From Candidatus Omnitrophota bacterium (GTDB lineage: Bacteria; Omnitrophota; Gorgyraeia; Gygaellales; Profunditerraquicolaceae): 31,644 nt of DNA. Positions within the stretch are counted from its first letter, which is position 1; every line of letters begins with the position of its first letter. The translations under genes were made by a program, and so were the position numbers. The notes beneath the pieces are model-generated. The model ran no database searches, was not told the origin of the DNA, and saw nothing but the letters and a program-made list of their open reading frames with translations. The DNA lies in NCBI GenBank assembly GCA_028687205.1, contig JAQUAP010000004.1, positions 1 through 31,644 of the forward strand, written 5' to 3'. Of the stretch, positions 7,119 through 13,827 are shown piece after piece.

Positions 7119-8125
7119 AAGAAGCCCTCCTTTATGAAAAATTAGACGGAAAGTCGGTGCATTGTTACCTGTGCAGCCACCACTGTAAAATCGCCAACCA
7201 GAAATTCGGCTTTTGCGGGGTAAGGGAGAATATCGGCGGGATATTGTATACCCACGCCTACGGAAACGTAGTCAGCGCGCAGGTCGACCCGATTGAAAAA
7301 AAGCCGCTCTATCATTTTTTACCCGGCTCGAGCAGTTTCTCGATAGCCACATTCGGCTGCAATTTCCGCTGCGGCTTTTGCCAGAACTGGGAAATCTCCC
7401 AGCAGTCATTTAAGGATGGCGCGCATTTAGGAGAAGACGAATTCCCGCCTGCCGACATAGTGGAGGAGGCCTTAAGGAACGGGTGCAAGAGCGTAGCTTA
7501 TACCTATACCGAACCGACGATATTCTTCGAATACGCTTATGAGACCGCCAAGATCGCCAAAGAAAAAGGACTGGCTAATATTTTTGTCACCAATGGCTAT
7601 ATGACTAAGGAATGCATTGAGATGATCCAGCCGTATTTAGACGCGGCCAACGTGGATTTAAAGTTTTTTAACGATGCTACGTATAAAAAGGTCTGCGCGG
7701 CAGGCCTGAAGCCGGTATTAGATTCTATCCGCCTGATGAAAGAGTCGGGTATCTGGGTGGAGGTAACCACCCTGGTTATCCCGGGCGAGAATGATTCCGA
7801 GGAAGAACTATCCGGGATTGCCAGGTTTATTGCCGGCGTGGATAAAAATATCCCCTGGCATATATCGCGTTTTCATCCGGACTACAAATTTACCGGGTAC
7901 AGCCCTACGCCCGAAGCGACACTTAAAAAAGCTTTGAATACCGGCCTTCAGGCAGGATTAAATTTCATCTATATAGGCAATGTCTCCGGCTGGGGGAATG
8001 ATACCGGCTGCCCTGCCTGTAAAAAAAGATTAATTAAGCGGGAATATTTTAATATTTTGGAGTATAATATAAAAGAAAATAAATGTATTTATTGCCAGGA
8101 GGAATTACCAGGCAGGTTCAGTTAG
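7115..8125 (+). CDS. amrS: AmmeMemoRadiSam-system radical SAM enzyme (AmrS type)
   Basis: The 336-residue protein carries the radical SAM cluster motif GC82NFRC86GFC89QNWEISQ. It is preceded by an N-terminal Cys set (C17, C20, C24, C34) and an AmrS-like stretch CGVRENIGGILYTHAYG with VDPIEKKPLYHFLPGS. Further along are YTYTEPTIFFEY, ANVDLKFF and WHISRFHPDY. The C-terminus adds two CxxC pairs (CPAC, CIYC), probably a zinc ribbon. AmrS resembles pyruvate-formate-lyase-activating enzymes; its usual partners (AMMECR1 and Memo-like proteins) are not in the window. ATGA overlap with the upstream gene implies translational coupling. Confidence 0.9.
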   Translation: MKEALLYEKLDGKSVHCYLCSHHCKIANQKFGFCGVRENIGGILYTHAYGNVVSAQVDPIEKKPLYHFLPGSSSFSIATFGCNFRCGFCQNWEISQQSFKDGAHLGEDEFPPADIVEEALRNGCKSVAYTYTEPTIFFEYAYETAKIAKEKGLANIFVTNGYMTKECIEMIQPYLDAANVDLKFFNDATYKKVCAAGLKPVLDSIRLMKESGIWVEVTTLVIPGENDSEEELSGIARFIAGVDKNIPWHISRFHPDYKFTGYSPTPEATLKKALNTGLQAGLNFIYIGNVSGWGNDTGCPACKKRLIKREYFNILEYNIKENKCIYCQEELPGRFS

Positions 8126-8140
8126 CCTGAAAGAGCTGAA

Positions 8141-8803
8141 ATGAAATTAATCAACCCGGAAAAGTGCGTAGTTTTCTTTGATTTTGACAATACCATCGCC
8201 ACCTGCGATGTCTTTGATAATATGCTGCCCCGTTTTTCCCAGGATGACTTATGGGTAAAACTGGAAAAAGACTGGCAAAAGGGCAGGATCGGTTCACACA
8301 CCTGCCTGGAAGGCCAGATCAAGGGGATAAGCATCACCAGGAGCGCGCTGGATAAGTATCTATCCGGCATAAAATTAGACCCTTACTTTAAAAAAATAGT
8401 AAAGTCGCTTTCCGCAAGCGGGATAAAGGTAGTTGTATTAAGCGATAACTTTGGTTATATCTTAAAGCGCATATTAGGTTTTAATTCCATCAGGAATTTA
8501 AAGATCTATTCCAACAGGTTAAAATTCGCCAAAGACAAGCTCATCCCCTATTTTCCTTTCAGGAGTAAAAAATGCCAGGTCTGCGCCCACTGCAAGACAA
8601 AAAACCTCTTAGCCAATATAACCGCGGATTCTATAATAATCTATATAGGCGACGGCCGTTCAGATATATGCCCGTCACAGTACGCGGATATAGTATTTGC
8701 CAAAGACCAGCTGCTTAAGTATTTTCAGGACAAAAAGCTTACCTGTTTTGCTTACGAGTCTTTAAAAGATGTCTATGATTATTTTAAAAGGAGCTTTGTA
8801 TAA
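8141..8803 (+). CDS. HAD-IB family phosphatase (MtnX/SerB-like)
   Basis: The 220-residue protein has HAD motif I FFD14FD16NT, motif II VVVLSDN around residue 100, and motif III IYIGDGRSDICPSQYADIVFAK. The small helical cap after motif I (DNMLPRFSQDDLWVKLEKDW) places it with the MtnX-like phosphoserine-phosphatase-type HAD enzymes. A CQVCAHCK stretch near residue 147-154 adds three cysteines that are typical of MtnX-like members. The substrate is a phosphorylated small molecule, unknown. It begins 15 bases after amrS and is followed 19 bases later by the arginase-like gene, so the three are probably one operon. Confidence 0.85.
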   Translation: MKLINPEKCVVFFDFDNTIATCDVFDNMLPRFSQDDLWVKLEKDWQKGRIGSHTCLEGQIKGISITRSALDKYLSGIKLDPYFKKIVKSLSASGIKVVVLSDNFGYILKRILGFNSIRNLKIYSNRLKFAKDKLIPYFPFRSKKCQVCAHCKTKNLLANITADSIIIYIGDGRSDICPSQYADIVFAKDQLLKYFQDKKLTCFAYESLKDVYDYFKRSFV

Positions 8804-8822
8804 GTAAGAAGCGCCTTCCTTT

Positions 8823-9749
8823 ATGCTAAGCCAAAGTATCCGCATCCTGGATTTTGACGCAAGCCTAACGCAACAACAAAATCTACTGCATAAATACCCG
8901 CATCAGATTATCAGCCTGCAAGATTTAGCTCCTCAGGCACGGCTCTGGATGAACAGGCATACGCGGGATGCTATTGCCGGGCGTATAAGAGGTACAGTTG
9001 GCCAGGGCGTTACTTTTCTCGGGTCAGGGGATTTTCATCATTTAACCCCGCTCTTATTGGATGAATTCAGGGAACCTGTCACGCTCATTGTTTTTGATTT
9101 TCATCCTGATTGGGATACCTTGCCGCCCCGTTTTGGCTGCGGCTCCTGGGTCACCGAGGCCTTAAAGAGAAAAAATATCCTGAAATGCCTGCTTATCGGT
9201 ATCGCCTCCGATGACCTTTCCTGTCCCTGGATACAAAGCGCAAACCTGGATGCGCTTGGCAATGACAGGTTAGAGATCTATCCTTACTGCCACAGCCCTT
9301 CTTTAGTCTTCTTAAGAAGCGTCCCCCGCAATCTTTCTTTAAAGGTGAAAAGGGGTTTTCTCTACAGCAGGATTTATTGGGAGGAGCTTAAAGCAAAAGA
9401 CTTAAAAGATTTTTTCCTGAGAACTATCCGGCAGCTGCCCGCAAAGAATGTCTATGTTTCCATAGATAAGGATTGCCTTAAAAACGCATATGCCCTGACT
9501 AACTGGGAAGAGGGTAAATTCACGCTGGATGAGCTTAGCTTAATGCTTAAATTAATCAAAGAAAACCTGGATATAGTGGGCCTGGATATTACCGGTGATT
9601 ATTCAAAAATTTCTGTTTCCGGAAGATTAAAAGGCATCTTATCGCGGCTGGACCATCCGAAAGAAACAGGGGCAGATAAACTTTCCGCAGAAGAAATAAC
9701 CAGGATCAACGAGTCAACCAACCTTAAGCTATTGGAAGCCCTGATTTAG
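8823..9749 (+). CDS. Arginase/ureohydrolase-fold protein
   Basis: The 308-residue protein retains the binuclear metal ligands of the ureohydrolase family in order: GSGD70FHH, FD92FH94PD96WD, SID215KD217 and a closing LDITGDYS. Canonical arginases have S-x-D-x-D-x-x-D-P; here the final DP is absent, so the substrate may not be arginine or agmatine. Family members hydrolyse guanidino or formimino compounds, or deacetylate. The pairing with a HAD phosphatase and a radical SAM gene suggests a small-molecule pathway not recognised here. The start lacks a good ribosome site. It ends 19 bases from the oppositely oriented aminotransferase gene. Confidence 0.75.
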   Translation: MLSQSIRILDFDASLTQQQNLLHKYPHQIISLQDLAPQARLWMNRHTRDAIAGRIRGTVGQGVTFLGSGDFHHLTPLLLDEFREPVTLIVFDFHPDWDTLPPRFGCGSWVTEALKRKNILKCLLIGIASDDLSCPWIQSANLDALGNDRLEIYPYCHSPSLVFLRSVPRNLSLKVKRGFLYSRIYWEELKAKDLKDFFLRTIRQLPAKNVYVSIDKDCLKNAYALTNWEEGKFTLDELSLMLKLIKENLDIVGLDITGDYSKISVSGRLKGILSRLDHPKETGADKLSAEEITRINESTNLKLLEALI

Positions 9750-9768
9750 CCGCCGTCAGCTTATTCCC

Positions 9769-10986
9769 CTAAATTTTCTTTATTTTCTCTATTACGGAAT
9801 TTAACTCTTTGGGCATTAGGAAGGTGCTGGTGCTCAGGGTAATATGGTGCTTGGCAACATAACGGGCATTAGGGCAGGATTGATCGCCGACAATACTTTT
9901 CAGGTAAGCGTAATCTATGATTGCCGAAAGATAAATCCGTGATAGGCCGAGCCCGGAGTCTTTTAAAATATCCAGCGCCTTGTCGCGCCTCTCCGGTTCA
10001 TCAAAGAGCAAAGTAAGGTAAGGGTAATTTGAACGCTCTCTGCCAGTCTCGGTGATTAATTTTATTCCGGTCGCGCCTTTTAAACCGGATATATAAACAG
10101 AGGCAGCCTGCCTTTGTTTAGCGATTTCCGTTTCCAGGCGCGGGAAAACCGCCTGCCCCAGCCTTTTTCTTATCCCGGATACCCGATGCAGGGGAAAATC
10201 AATAGTGAAATATTCAATGAACGCTTTTTCGGTCTTACCCTGTATTTCCCAAAAAATTTGCGGGAGCCTGAAAGCGAGCCAAAAGAGCAGGGGCCGGTAA
10301 AAAATCCAGTAGCCGAACAGCTCCAGGATTTTCAGGCTTTCAGAAAAAAACGCGCCTTTTTCGAAACGCTTGATCGCGGCACTGACCGCGGGAATAAATT
10401 CGGGCTTACAAACCAATACCCCGCCCTCGTAAATAGTCAGGCCCTTACCCCGGCAGAGGCTATAAAAAGCAAAGTCGCCGAGAGTACCTGTTTTCTTGCC
10501 CTGATAAATCGCGCCTAAGCTTTGCGCGCAATCCTCAACAATGAATAATTTGTGTTCCCGGGCTATTTTTTGCAGCGCTGTAAGATCTACGGGTATACCG
10601 GCAAGGTGTACAGGGACAATAGCCAGGAGATCCTGGTTTCTGGAACATAATTCTTTTAACTGGTTGGCCTCAAAATTAAAATTATCCTTATTAATATCAC
10701 AGACCAAGACCTTTAACCCCGCTCTTTCTATAGCCAGAGGGACAAGGGGACAGATAAAAGAAGGAATAAGCACGCTCTTTTTAGGGGAGAGGCCTTTCAA
10801 GGCCTCCAGGATAAGATAAAAAGCGGCTGTCCCCGAATAAGTTACAGCCGCGTAGGGGGCTCCAAGATAACTTTTGAAGTCTTCCTCTAAAGAACCGCGC
10901 GGGTTTCTTTTAAAGCAAGCAGAAACAAGTTCCCTTGCGTAAATGGGCAGGCCTGCAGTGGGTGGTATTTCTCGGAATAAACTCAT
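9769..10986 (-). CDS. DegT/DnrJ/EryC1/StrS family PLP aminotransferase
   Basis: The 405-residue protein is the only clear gene on the minus strand. It shows YSGTAAFYLILEAL near the start, IVEDCAQSLGA (D152 for the PLP ring), and FYSLCRGKGLTIYEGG with K181 as the likely Schiff-base lysine. Family members transaminate nucleotide-linked keto sugars for O-antigen, lipid A or glycan modification. Residues from about 215 to 270 (ILELFGYWIFYRPLLFWLAF...) are hydrophobic and longer than usual, which may mean membrane contact. It is divergent from two half-size transporters at 11067 and 11480, a possible functional pairing. The sugar is unknown. Confidence 0.87.
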   Translation of the reverse strand: MSLFREIPPTAGLPIYARELVSACFKRNPRGSLEEDFKSYLGAPYAAVTYSGTAAFYLILEALKGLSPKKSVLIPSFICPLVPLAIERAGLKVLVCDINKDNFNFEANQLKELCSRNQDLLAIVPVHLAGIPVDLTALQKIAREHKLFIVEDCAQSLGAIYQGKKTGTLGDFAFYSLCRGKGLTIYEGGVLVCKPEFIPAVSAAIKRFEKGAFFSESLKILELFGYWIFYRPLLFWLAFRLPQIFWEIQGKTEKAFIEYFTIDFPLHRVSGIRKRLGQAVFPRLETEIAKQRQAASVYISGLKGATGIKLITETGRERSNYPYLTLLFDEPERRDKALDILKDSGLGLSRIYLSAIIDYAYLKSIVGDQSCPNARYVAKHHITLSTSTFLMPKELNSVIEKIKKI

Positions 10987-10993
10987 TTTTACC

Positions 10994-11038
10994 TTAGCTT
11001 TTTATACATTTTATGATAGAATGCTTGCAAAAGCAAGC
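10994..11038 (+). promoter_or_regulatory. Weak promoter and leader hairpin for the half-transporter pair
   Basis: TTAGCT (10994-10999), 17-base spacer, TAGAAT (11017-11022). A six-pair hairpin GCTTGC-AAAA-GCAAGC (11023-11038) sits at the expected start of the transcript, 28 bases before the ATG. The promoter score is low. Confidence 0.35.
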
Positions 11039-11066
11039 GGAGTTATGCGTTGGGAGACCGGTATAA

Positions 11067-11483
11067 ATGTTTAAAAAGAAACTTACGCTTAAATTATTAT
11101 TTTTTCTTATCCTCACCGATTTTATAGAGACGTTCACGCATCTTTGTTTTAAAAAGAGCGCCCTTATCGAAAACGAAGTCATTATCACCAGGTTCTCCGA
11201 ACTGCTTGTTTTCCTGCAGAATGTTTTCTCATCCCCCTTCCTCTGGCTGGGGATTTTATCAGTTTTATGCACATTCATCCTCTGGTCTTCCTTGCTTTCT
11301 AAGGTCGATTTAAGCGTCGCCGTCCCCGTATGCAGTTTTAGCTATATCCTCGTGCCGCTGGCCTCCATTATTTTCCTGCATGAAAAGGTAAGTCTTTTCA
11401 GGTGGTCGGGGGTCTTGTTTATATTGCTCGGGGTCGTCTTTGTTTCCCTGAGCGCCTCGGGGAAAGAGCGGGCCTTAGAATGA
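11067..11483 (+). CDS. Four-helix EamA/SMR-type half-transporter, subunit 1
   Basis: The 138-residue protein has four hydrophobic helices and the EamA/SMR end pattern VAVPVCSFSYILVPLASIIFLHEKVSLFRWSGVLFILLGVVFVSLS. Half-size members such as ArnE/ArnF work as dimers and flip lipid-linked sugars or export small molecules. The stop overlaps the start of a second, related protein by ATGA, so the two probably form a heterodimer. GGGAGA lies about nine bases before the ATG. The divergent DegT aminotransferase gene suggests, but does not prove, a role in amino-sugar lipid handling. Confidence 0.75.
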   Translation: MFKKKLTLKLLFFLILTDFIETFTHLCFKKSALIENEVIITRFSELLVFLQNVFSSPFLWLGILSVLCTFILWSSLLSKVDLSVAVPVCSFSYILVPLASIIFLHEKVSLFRWSGVLFILLGVVFVSLSASGKERALE

Positions 11484-11860
11484 AAGAAGAACTCGTCTTC
11501 ATTCTATTCCTCATCGCGCTGACCAGCATCTGCGATACCATAAACCAGCTGTTTTTAAAATCCGCCATCAATTCCCTGGCCTCTCCGCGGGGCAATGTCA
11601 AGGCGGTATTTAAATTTATTATGCAATTAATTCTGGTGCCGCGGGTCTGGGTCAGTTTTCTCTTTAGTATAATTTCTTTGTGTATCTGGCTGTTTGTCCT
11701 GTCCCAAGTAGATTTAAGTTTTGCCTTTTCCGCGGACAGCATGCACTACATATTTATCGCTATTGTCTCCAGGTTTATCTTAAAAGAGAGGGTATGTTTT
11801 AAGCGCTGGCTGGGGATAATCCTTATTGTGGTAGGCATCATGCTGGTCAGCCTAAGTTAG
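11480..11860 (+). CDS. Four-helix EamA/SMR-type half-transporter, subunit 2
   Basis: Starting at the ATG that overlaps the upstream TGA (ATGA), the protein has 126 residues and four hydrophobic helices. It ends YIFIAIVSRFILKERVCFKRWLGIILIVVGIMLVSLS, parallel to the end of its partner. QVDLSFAF and KVDLSVAV sit at the same place in the two proteins, showing they are paralogues. A longer reading frame begins at 11402 but lies inside the upstream gene. The pair resembles ArnE/ArnF or paired SMR proteins. Its cargo is unknown. Confidence 0.75.
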   Translation: MKEELVFILFLIALTSICDTINQLFLKSAINSLASPRGNVKAVFKFIMQLILVPRVWVSFLFSIISLCIWLFVLSQVDLSFAFSADSMHYIFIAIVSRFILKERVCFKRWLGIILIVVGIMLVSLS

Positions 11861-11889
11861 CCGTAAGCGCTTAAGGCGCATTTTTTTTC

Positions 11890-11918
11890 TTGACAAATGA
11901 TACAATTATGGTATCATT
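11890..11918 (+). promoter_or_regulatory. Promoter and operator of the first rrf2 transcript
   Basis: TTGACA (11890-11895), 16-base spacer, TATCAT (11912-11917). A perfect eight-base inverted repeat AATGATAC-7-GTATCATT (11896-11903 and 11911-11918) fills the spacer and -10 box. A dimeric repressor bound there would block the polymerase; the Rrf2 protein encoded at 12068 is the natural candidate (autoregulation, inferred). Confidence 0.7.
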
Positions 11919-11940
11919 ATTTTTGAGAAAAGGAGGGCGT

Positions 11941-12024
11941 ATGGATATAACCGTAAAATACATGCTGCGTCCGGTAGCCCACTGTAAAGAGGGCTGTAGT
12001 ACCCTGTCCTGGGCAAGACGTTAA
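11941..12024 (+). CDS. 27-residue two-cysteine leader peptide upstream of rrf2
   Basis: An ATG at 11941 is four bases after a strong AGGAGG site and about 17 bases after the expected transcript start. The peptide begins MDITVKYMLRPVAH and continues with two cysteines, C15 and C19 (both TGT), in CKEGCSTLSWARR. The second Cys codon and its neighbours lie in the left arm of a hairpin (11988-12034) whose right arm starts right after the stop codon. The layout resembles an amino-acid attenuation leader reading out cysteinyl-tRNA. It may instead be a functional small peptide. No known family is recognised. Confidence 0.6.
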   Translation: MDITVKYMLRPVAHCKEGCSTLSWARR

Positions 12025-12042
12025 ACTACCCTCTTCTTCTTA
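11976..12042 (+). promoter_or_regulatory. Attenuator-like alternative hairpins in the rrf2 leader
   Basis: AGAGGG-(ctg bulge)-TAGT (11988-12000) pairs with ACTACCCTCT (12025-12034), ten pairs with a 24-base loop, followed by a pyrimidine-rich TCTTCTT. A competing hairpin AGCCC (11976-11980) with GGGCT (11991-11995) uses part of the same left arm and encloses the first Cys codon. Mutually exclusive structures over Cys codons suggest control by ribosome position (inference). The U-tract is imperfect. Confidence 0.45.
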
Positions 12043-12067
12043 AGCGCTTTAATTTTAAAGGATAAAA

Positions 12068-12466
12068 ATGAAATTAATCACCCGGGATACGGATTACGCG
12101 TTAAGGGCTTTATCTTTTATCGCTCAAAACAAAGACAGGATTGTCGCGGTTTCGGAATTGACCCGGAAATTGCGGGTGCCGCAGCCCTTCTTAAGAAAAA
12201 TACTCCAGGTATTAAGCAGAAGGAGAATACTCAGCTCTCTTAAGGGCCAGGGGGGCGGTTTCATCCTGGCTAAAGATCCGGCAAGGATATTTATAGCGGA
12301 TATAATGCGGATATTCCAGGGCGAATTGAAGCTGAATGAGTGTTTTTTAAAAAAACTCGCCTGCCCGCATAAAAAGGCCTGCGTTTTGAGAAAAAAGATT
12401 ACCCGGATTGAAAATTATGTTTTAAGAGAACTCAACTCTATCACTATAAAATCTTTACTGCAATAA
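12068..12466 (+). CDS. Rrf2 family transcriptional regulator (IscR-like cysteines)
   Basis: The 132-residue protein starts MKLITRDTDYALRALSFIA, the standard Rrf2 beginning, followed by a winged helix with PQPFLRKILQVLSRRRILSSLKGQGGGF. Three cysteines, C92, C99 and C105, sit where IscR-type proteins bind a 2Fe-2S cluster. Such regulators sense iron-sulfur status, nitric oxide, redox or cysteine. Its transcript starts at a promoter with an inverted repeat, and it leads a set of oxygen-defence genes including superoxide reductase, so it is a good candidate to control that cluster. The ligand is inferred. Confidence 0.9.
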   Translation: MKLITRDTDYALRALSFIAQNKDRIVAVSELTRKLRVPQPFLRKILQVLSRRRILSSLKGQGGGFILAKDPARIFIADIMRIFQGELKLNECFLKKLACPHKKACVLRKKITRIENYVLRELNSITIKSLLQ

Positions 12467-12479
12467 GCGGAGAATTACA

Positions 12480-12692
12480 ATGATGAACAGGTGCCCTGGC
12501 CAGGACGGACGGAATATCAGCAGTGAACATATCGCCTGCTTTGCCTGCGGATACGTGACGGAGATTTTTTCCGATGAGCTTAGGCTTAAATGCCCTAAAT
12601 GTAAAGGTATGATTTCCAGAAGCAGGGTACCTTCCTGCGTAGACTGGTGTAAGGCGGCAGGAGAATGTATCGGGAGAGGGAGGCTAAGCTGA
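12480..12692 (+). CDS. Small Cys-rich protein (zinc-ribbon-like plus CxxxC tail)
   Basis: The 70-residue protein has two CxxC pairs (C20/C23 and C38/C41) in CFACGYVTEIF...CPKCKG, the pattern of a zinc ribbon or rubredoxin-like knuckle. A separate C-terminal set follows in SC53VDWC57KAAGEC63. A fifth position, C5, lies near the start. It is placed 13 bases after rrf2 and so is probably part of the same mRNA. The SCVDWCKxAxEC tail recalls small proteins in anaerobic bacteria but no named family is recalled with certainty. It could bind iron, zinc or an Fe-S cluster. Two ATGs (12480, 12483) are possible. Confidence 0.7.
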   Translation: MMNRCPGQDGRNISSEHIACFACGYVTEIFSDELRLKCPKCKGMISRSRVPSCVDWCKAAGECIGRGRLS

Positions 12693-12758
12693 GCAAAAAA
12701 GCAGTTGCCAGATCAACTACTTTGTTGTATCTTAATTACGTAAACCAGGAGGTGGAAT

Positions 12759-12821
12759 ATGAGTTGCGGAAGATGCGGGTCAGGAGCAAAGAGGAAAAAG
12801 AAGAAAGCCAAGAAAAAGTAG
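12759..12821 (+). CDS. 20-residue Cys/Lys peptide
   Basis: An ATG at 12759 follows an AGGAGG ribosome site by about six bases. The peptide starts MSCGRCGSG (cysteines C3 and C6) and ends in a run of Lys with few Arg and Ala. The stop is followed within eight bases by a strong terminator-like hairpin (12829-12870), and the superoxide reductase ribosome site begins right after its T-tract. It is either a tiny metal- or nucleic-acid-binding protein or a regulatory leader peptide for superoxide reductase. A longer frame over the same bases (12665-12847) runs through the terminator and is less likely. Confidence 0.5.
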   Translation: MSCGRCGSGAKRKKKKAKKK

Positions 12822-12828
12822 TTTTTAG

Positions 12829-12870
12829 GCCGGGCACCGTCTTATAAAAGCGGCGCCCGGTCTGTTTTTT
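12829..12870 (+). terminator. Terminator/attenuator just before superoxide reductase
   Basis: CCGGGCACCG (12830-12839) pairs with CGGCGCCCGG (12851-12860) with one internal mismatch, loop 11 bases, followed by TCTGTTTTTT. The next gene's AAGGGAGGGG begins directly after, leaving no room for a separate promoter, so read-through or attenuation is implied. Confidence 0.7.
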
Positions 12871-12883
12871 AAGGGAGGGGCTA

Positions 12884-13279
12884 ATGGCAGATTTAAAAGA
12901 TTTATGGCAGGGCGCAGACTGGAAAACCGAAAAACATGTGCCGGTGATTGAAGCTTTAGATAGTATCAAGAAGGGAGAGGCAATAAAAGTTACGGTGAGC
13001 GTGGGTAAGCAGATAGCGCATCCCAACACGACAGAGCATCATATAAGATGGATTGAGGTATATTTTCTCCCCGCGGGAGAAAAATTTCCTTACCAGGTAG
13101 GCAGTTTTGCATTTACCAGCCATGGCGAATCAACCCAGGGCCCTAACACGAGCACTCTCTTTACCCAGCCGGAAGTTACGTTAAGCTTTAGAACAGAAAA
13201 GAGCGGGGCTATCCTTGCCAGCTCTTATTGCAATATCCATGGCCTTTGGAAAAACGCAAAAGAGCTGAACGTTGAATGA
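12884..13279 (+). CDS. Superoxide reductase (1Fe, neelaredoxin type)
   Basis: The 131-residue protein carries all ligands of the non-haem Fe(His)4Cys centre: EKH18VP, H46PNTTEHH (52/53), and C116NIH119G. E16 and K17 of the E-K-H-V-P loop match the catalytic loop of superoxide reductases. There is no N-terminal desulforedoxin domain, so this is the one-iron type. It reduces superoxide to hydrogen peroxide with electrons from rubredoxin, which is encoded four hundred bases downstream. A strong GGGAGGGG ribosome site precedes the ATG. Transcription must come through a hairpin just upstream. Confidence 0.95.
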   Translation: MADLKDLWQGADWKTEKHVPVIEALDSIKKGEAIKVTVSVGKQIAHPNTTEHHIRWIEVYFLPAGEKFPYQVGSFAFTSHGESTQGPNTSTLFTQPEVTLSFRTEKSGAILASSYCNIHGLWKNAKELNVE

Positions 13280-13328
13280 AAAAAATAGAAGGTAACCATA
13301 AGGGGTTTAATTTAAAAAGGAGGTAGCG

Positions 13329-13652
13329 ATGTATATGATGGGTAGGATGGGAGGTTGTTTCTCTTTGATACCTGTAACGGTATTGCTGACCGTAAGCTTT
13401 TTTGTTTTAGTCACCCTGCAAAAGGTTGTCTCGGCAAAGCTAAAACTTTTTGGAGTGGCTGTCGCTGTTTTGCTCTGGCTGAGCGCGCTTTTAATCCTTT
13501 CTTCGGGTATTTATGCTGCCGGTACCGGCAGGCTTTTTCTGAGATGCCCGATGATGGATATGATGAAGGCCAAGTGCACTATGATGAACAGGGAACAGGC
13601 GCCTGGCATGCCGATGCACCCCGGGATGCAGGGTTCAGAGAAGCAGCGTTAA
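13329..13652 (+). CDS. Small membrane protein with Met-rich tail
   Basis: The 107-residue protein has two hydrophobic helices (about 13-31 and 39-63) and a C-terminal tail rich in Met and containing Cys: CPMMDMMKAKCTMMN followed by PGMPMHPGMQG. The N-terminus is also Met-rich (MYMMGRMGG). Such Met/Cys/His content fits binding of Cu(I) or sensing of oxidants, but this is inferred. AAAAAGGAGG precedes the ATG. It lies between superoxide reductase and rubredoxin in a same-strand cluster, suggesting a role in the same stress response. No family is recognised. A longer frame at 13355-13843 runs over rubredoxin in the wrong phase. Confidence 0.72.
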   Translation: MYMMGRMGGCFSLIPVTVLLTVSFFVLVTLQKVVSAKLKLFGVAVAVLLWLSALLILSSGIYAAGTGRLFLRCPMMDMMKAKCTMMNREQAPGMPMHPGMQGSEKQR

Positions 13653-13668
13653 AAAAAGGAGGATTGGG

Positions 13669-13827
13669 ATGGATAAGTATATATGCACGGTATGCGGCTA
13701 TATCTATGACCCTGCCCAGGGCGATTCTGCCGGGGGCATTCCGGCCGGAACGCCTTTTGAAAAGCTGCCTGATGACTGGGTTTGCCCTGAATGCGGCGTG
13801 GCTAAGGATATGTTCGAGAAGATTTAG
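13669..13827 (+). CDS. Rubredoxin
   Basis: The 52-residue protein has the two rubredoxin knuckles C6TVCGYIYD and C39PECGVAK with GD and the aromatic core (Y, W, F). These bind one iron through four cysteines. Rubredoxin passes electrons to superoxide reductase and flavodiiron proteins, both encoded on either side, and can be reduced by the FNR-type enzyme encoded immediately downstream. The start has an AAAAGGAGG site seven bases before. It is too short for many gene finders. Confidence 0.96.
   Translation: MDKYICTVCGYIYDPAQGDSAGGIPAGTPFEKLPDDWVCPECGVAKDMFEKI

Noticed and set aside
10114..10819. Plus-strand frames opposite the DegT gene
   Set aside because: They are antisense shadows of a gene with clear family motifs; no motif of their own.
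12665..12847. 60-residue frame with charged residues
   Set aside because: It overlaps the end of the Cys-rich gene, passes through the 20-codon ORF with a better ribosome site, and ends inside the terminator.
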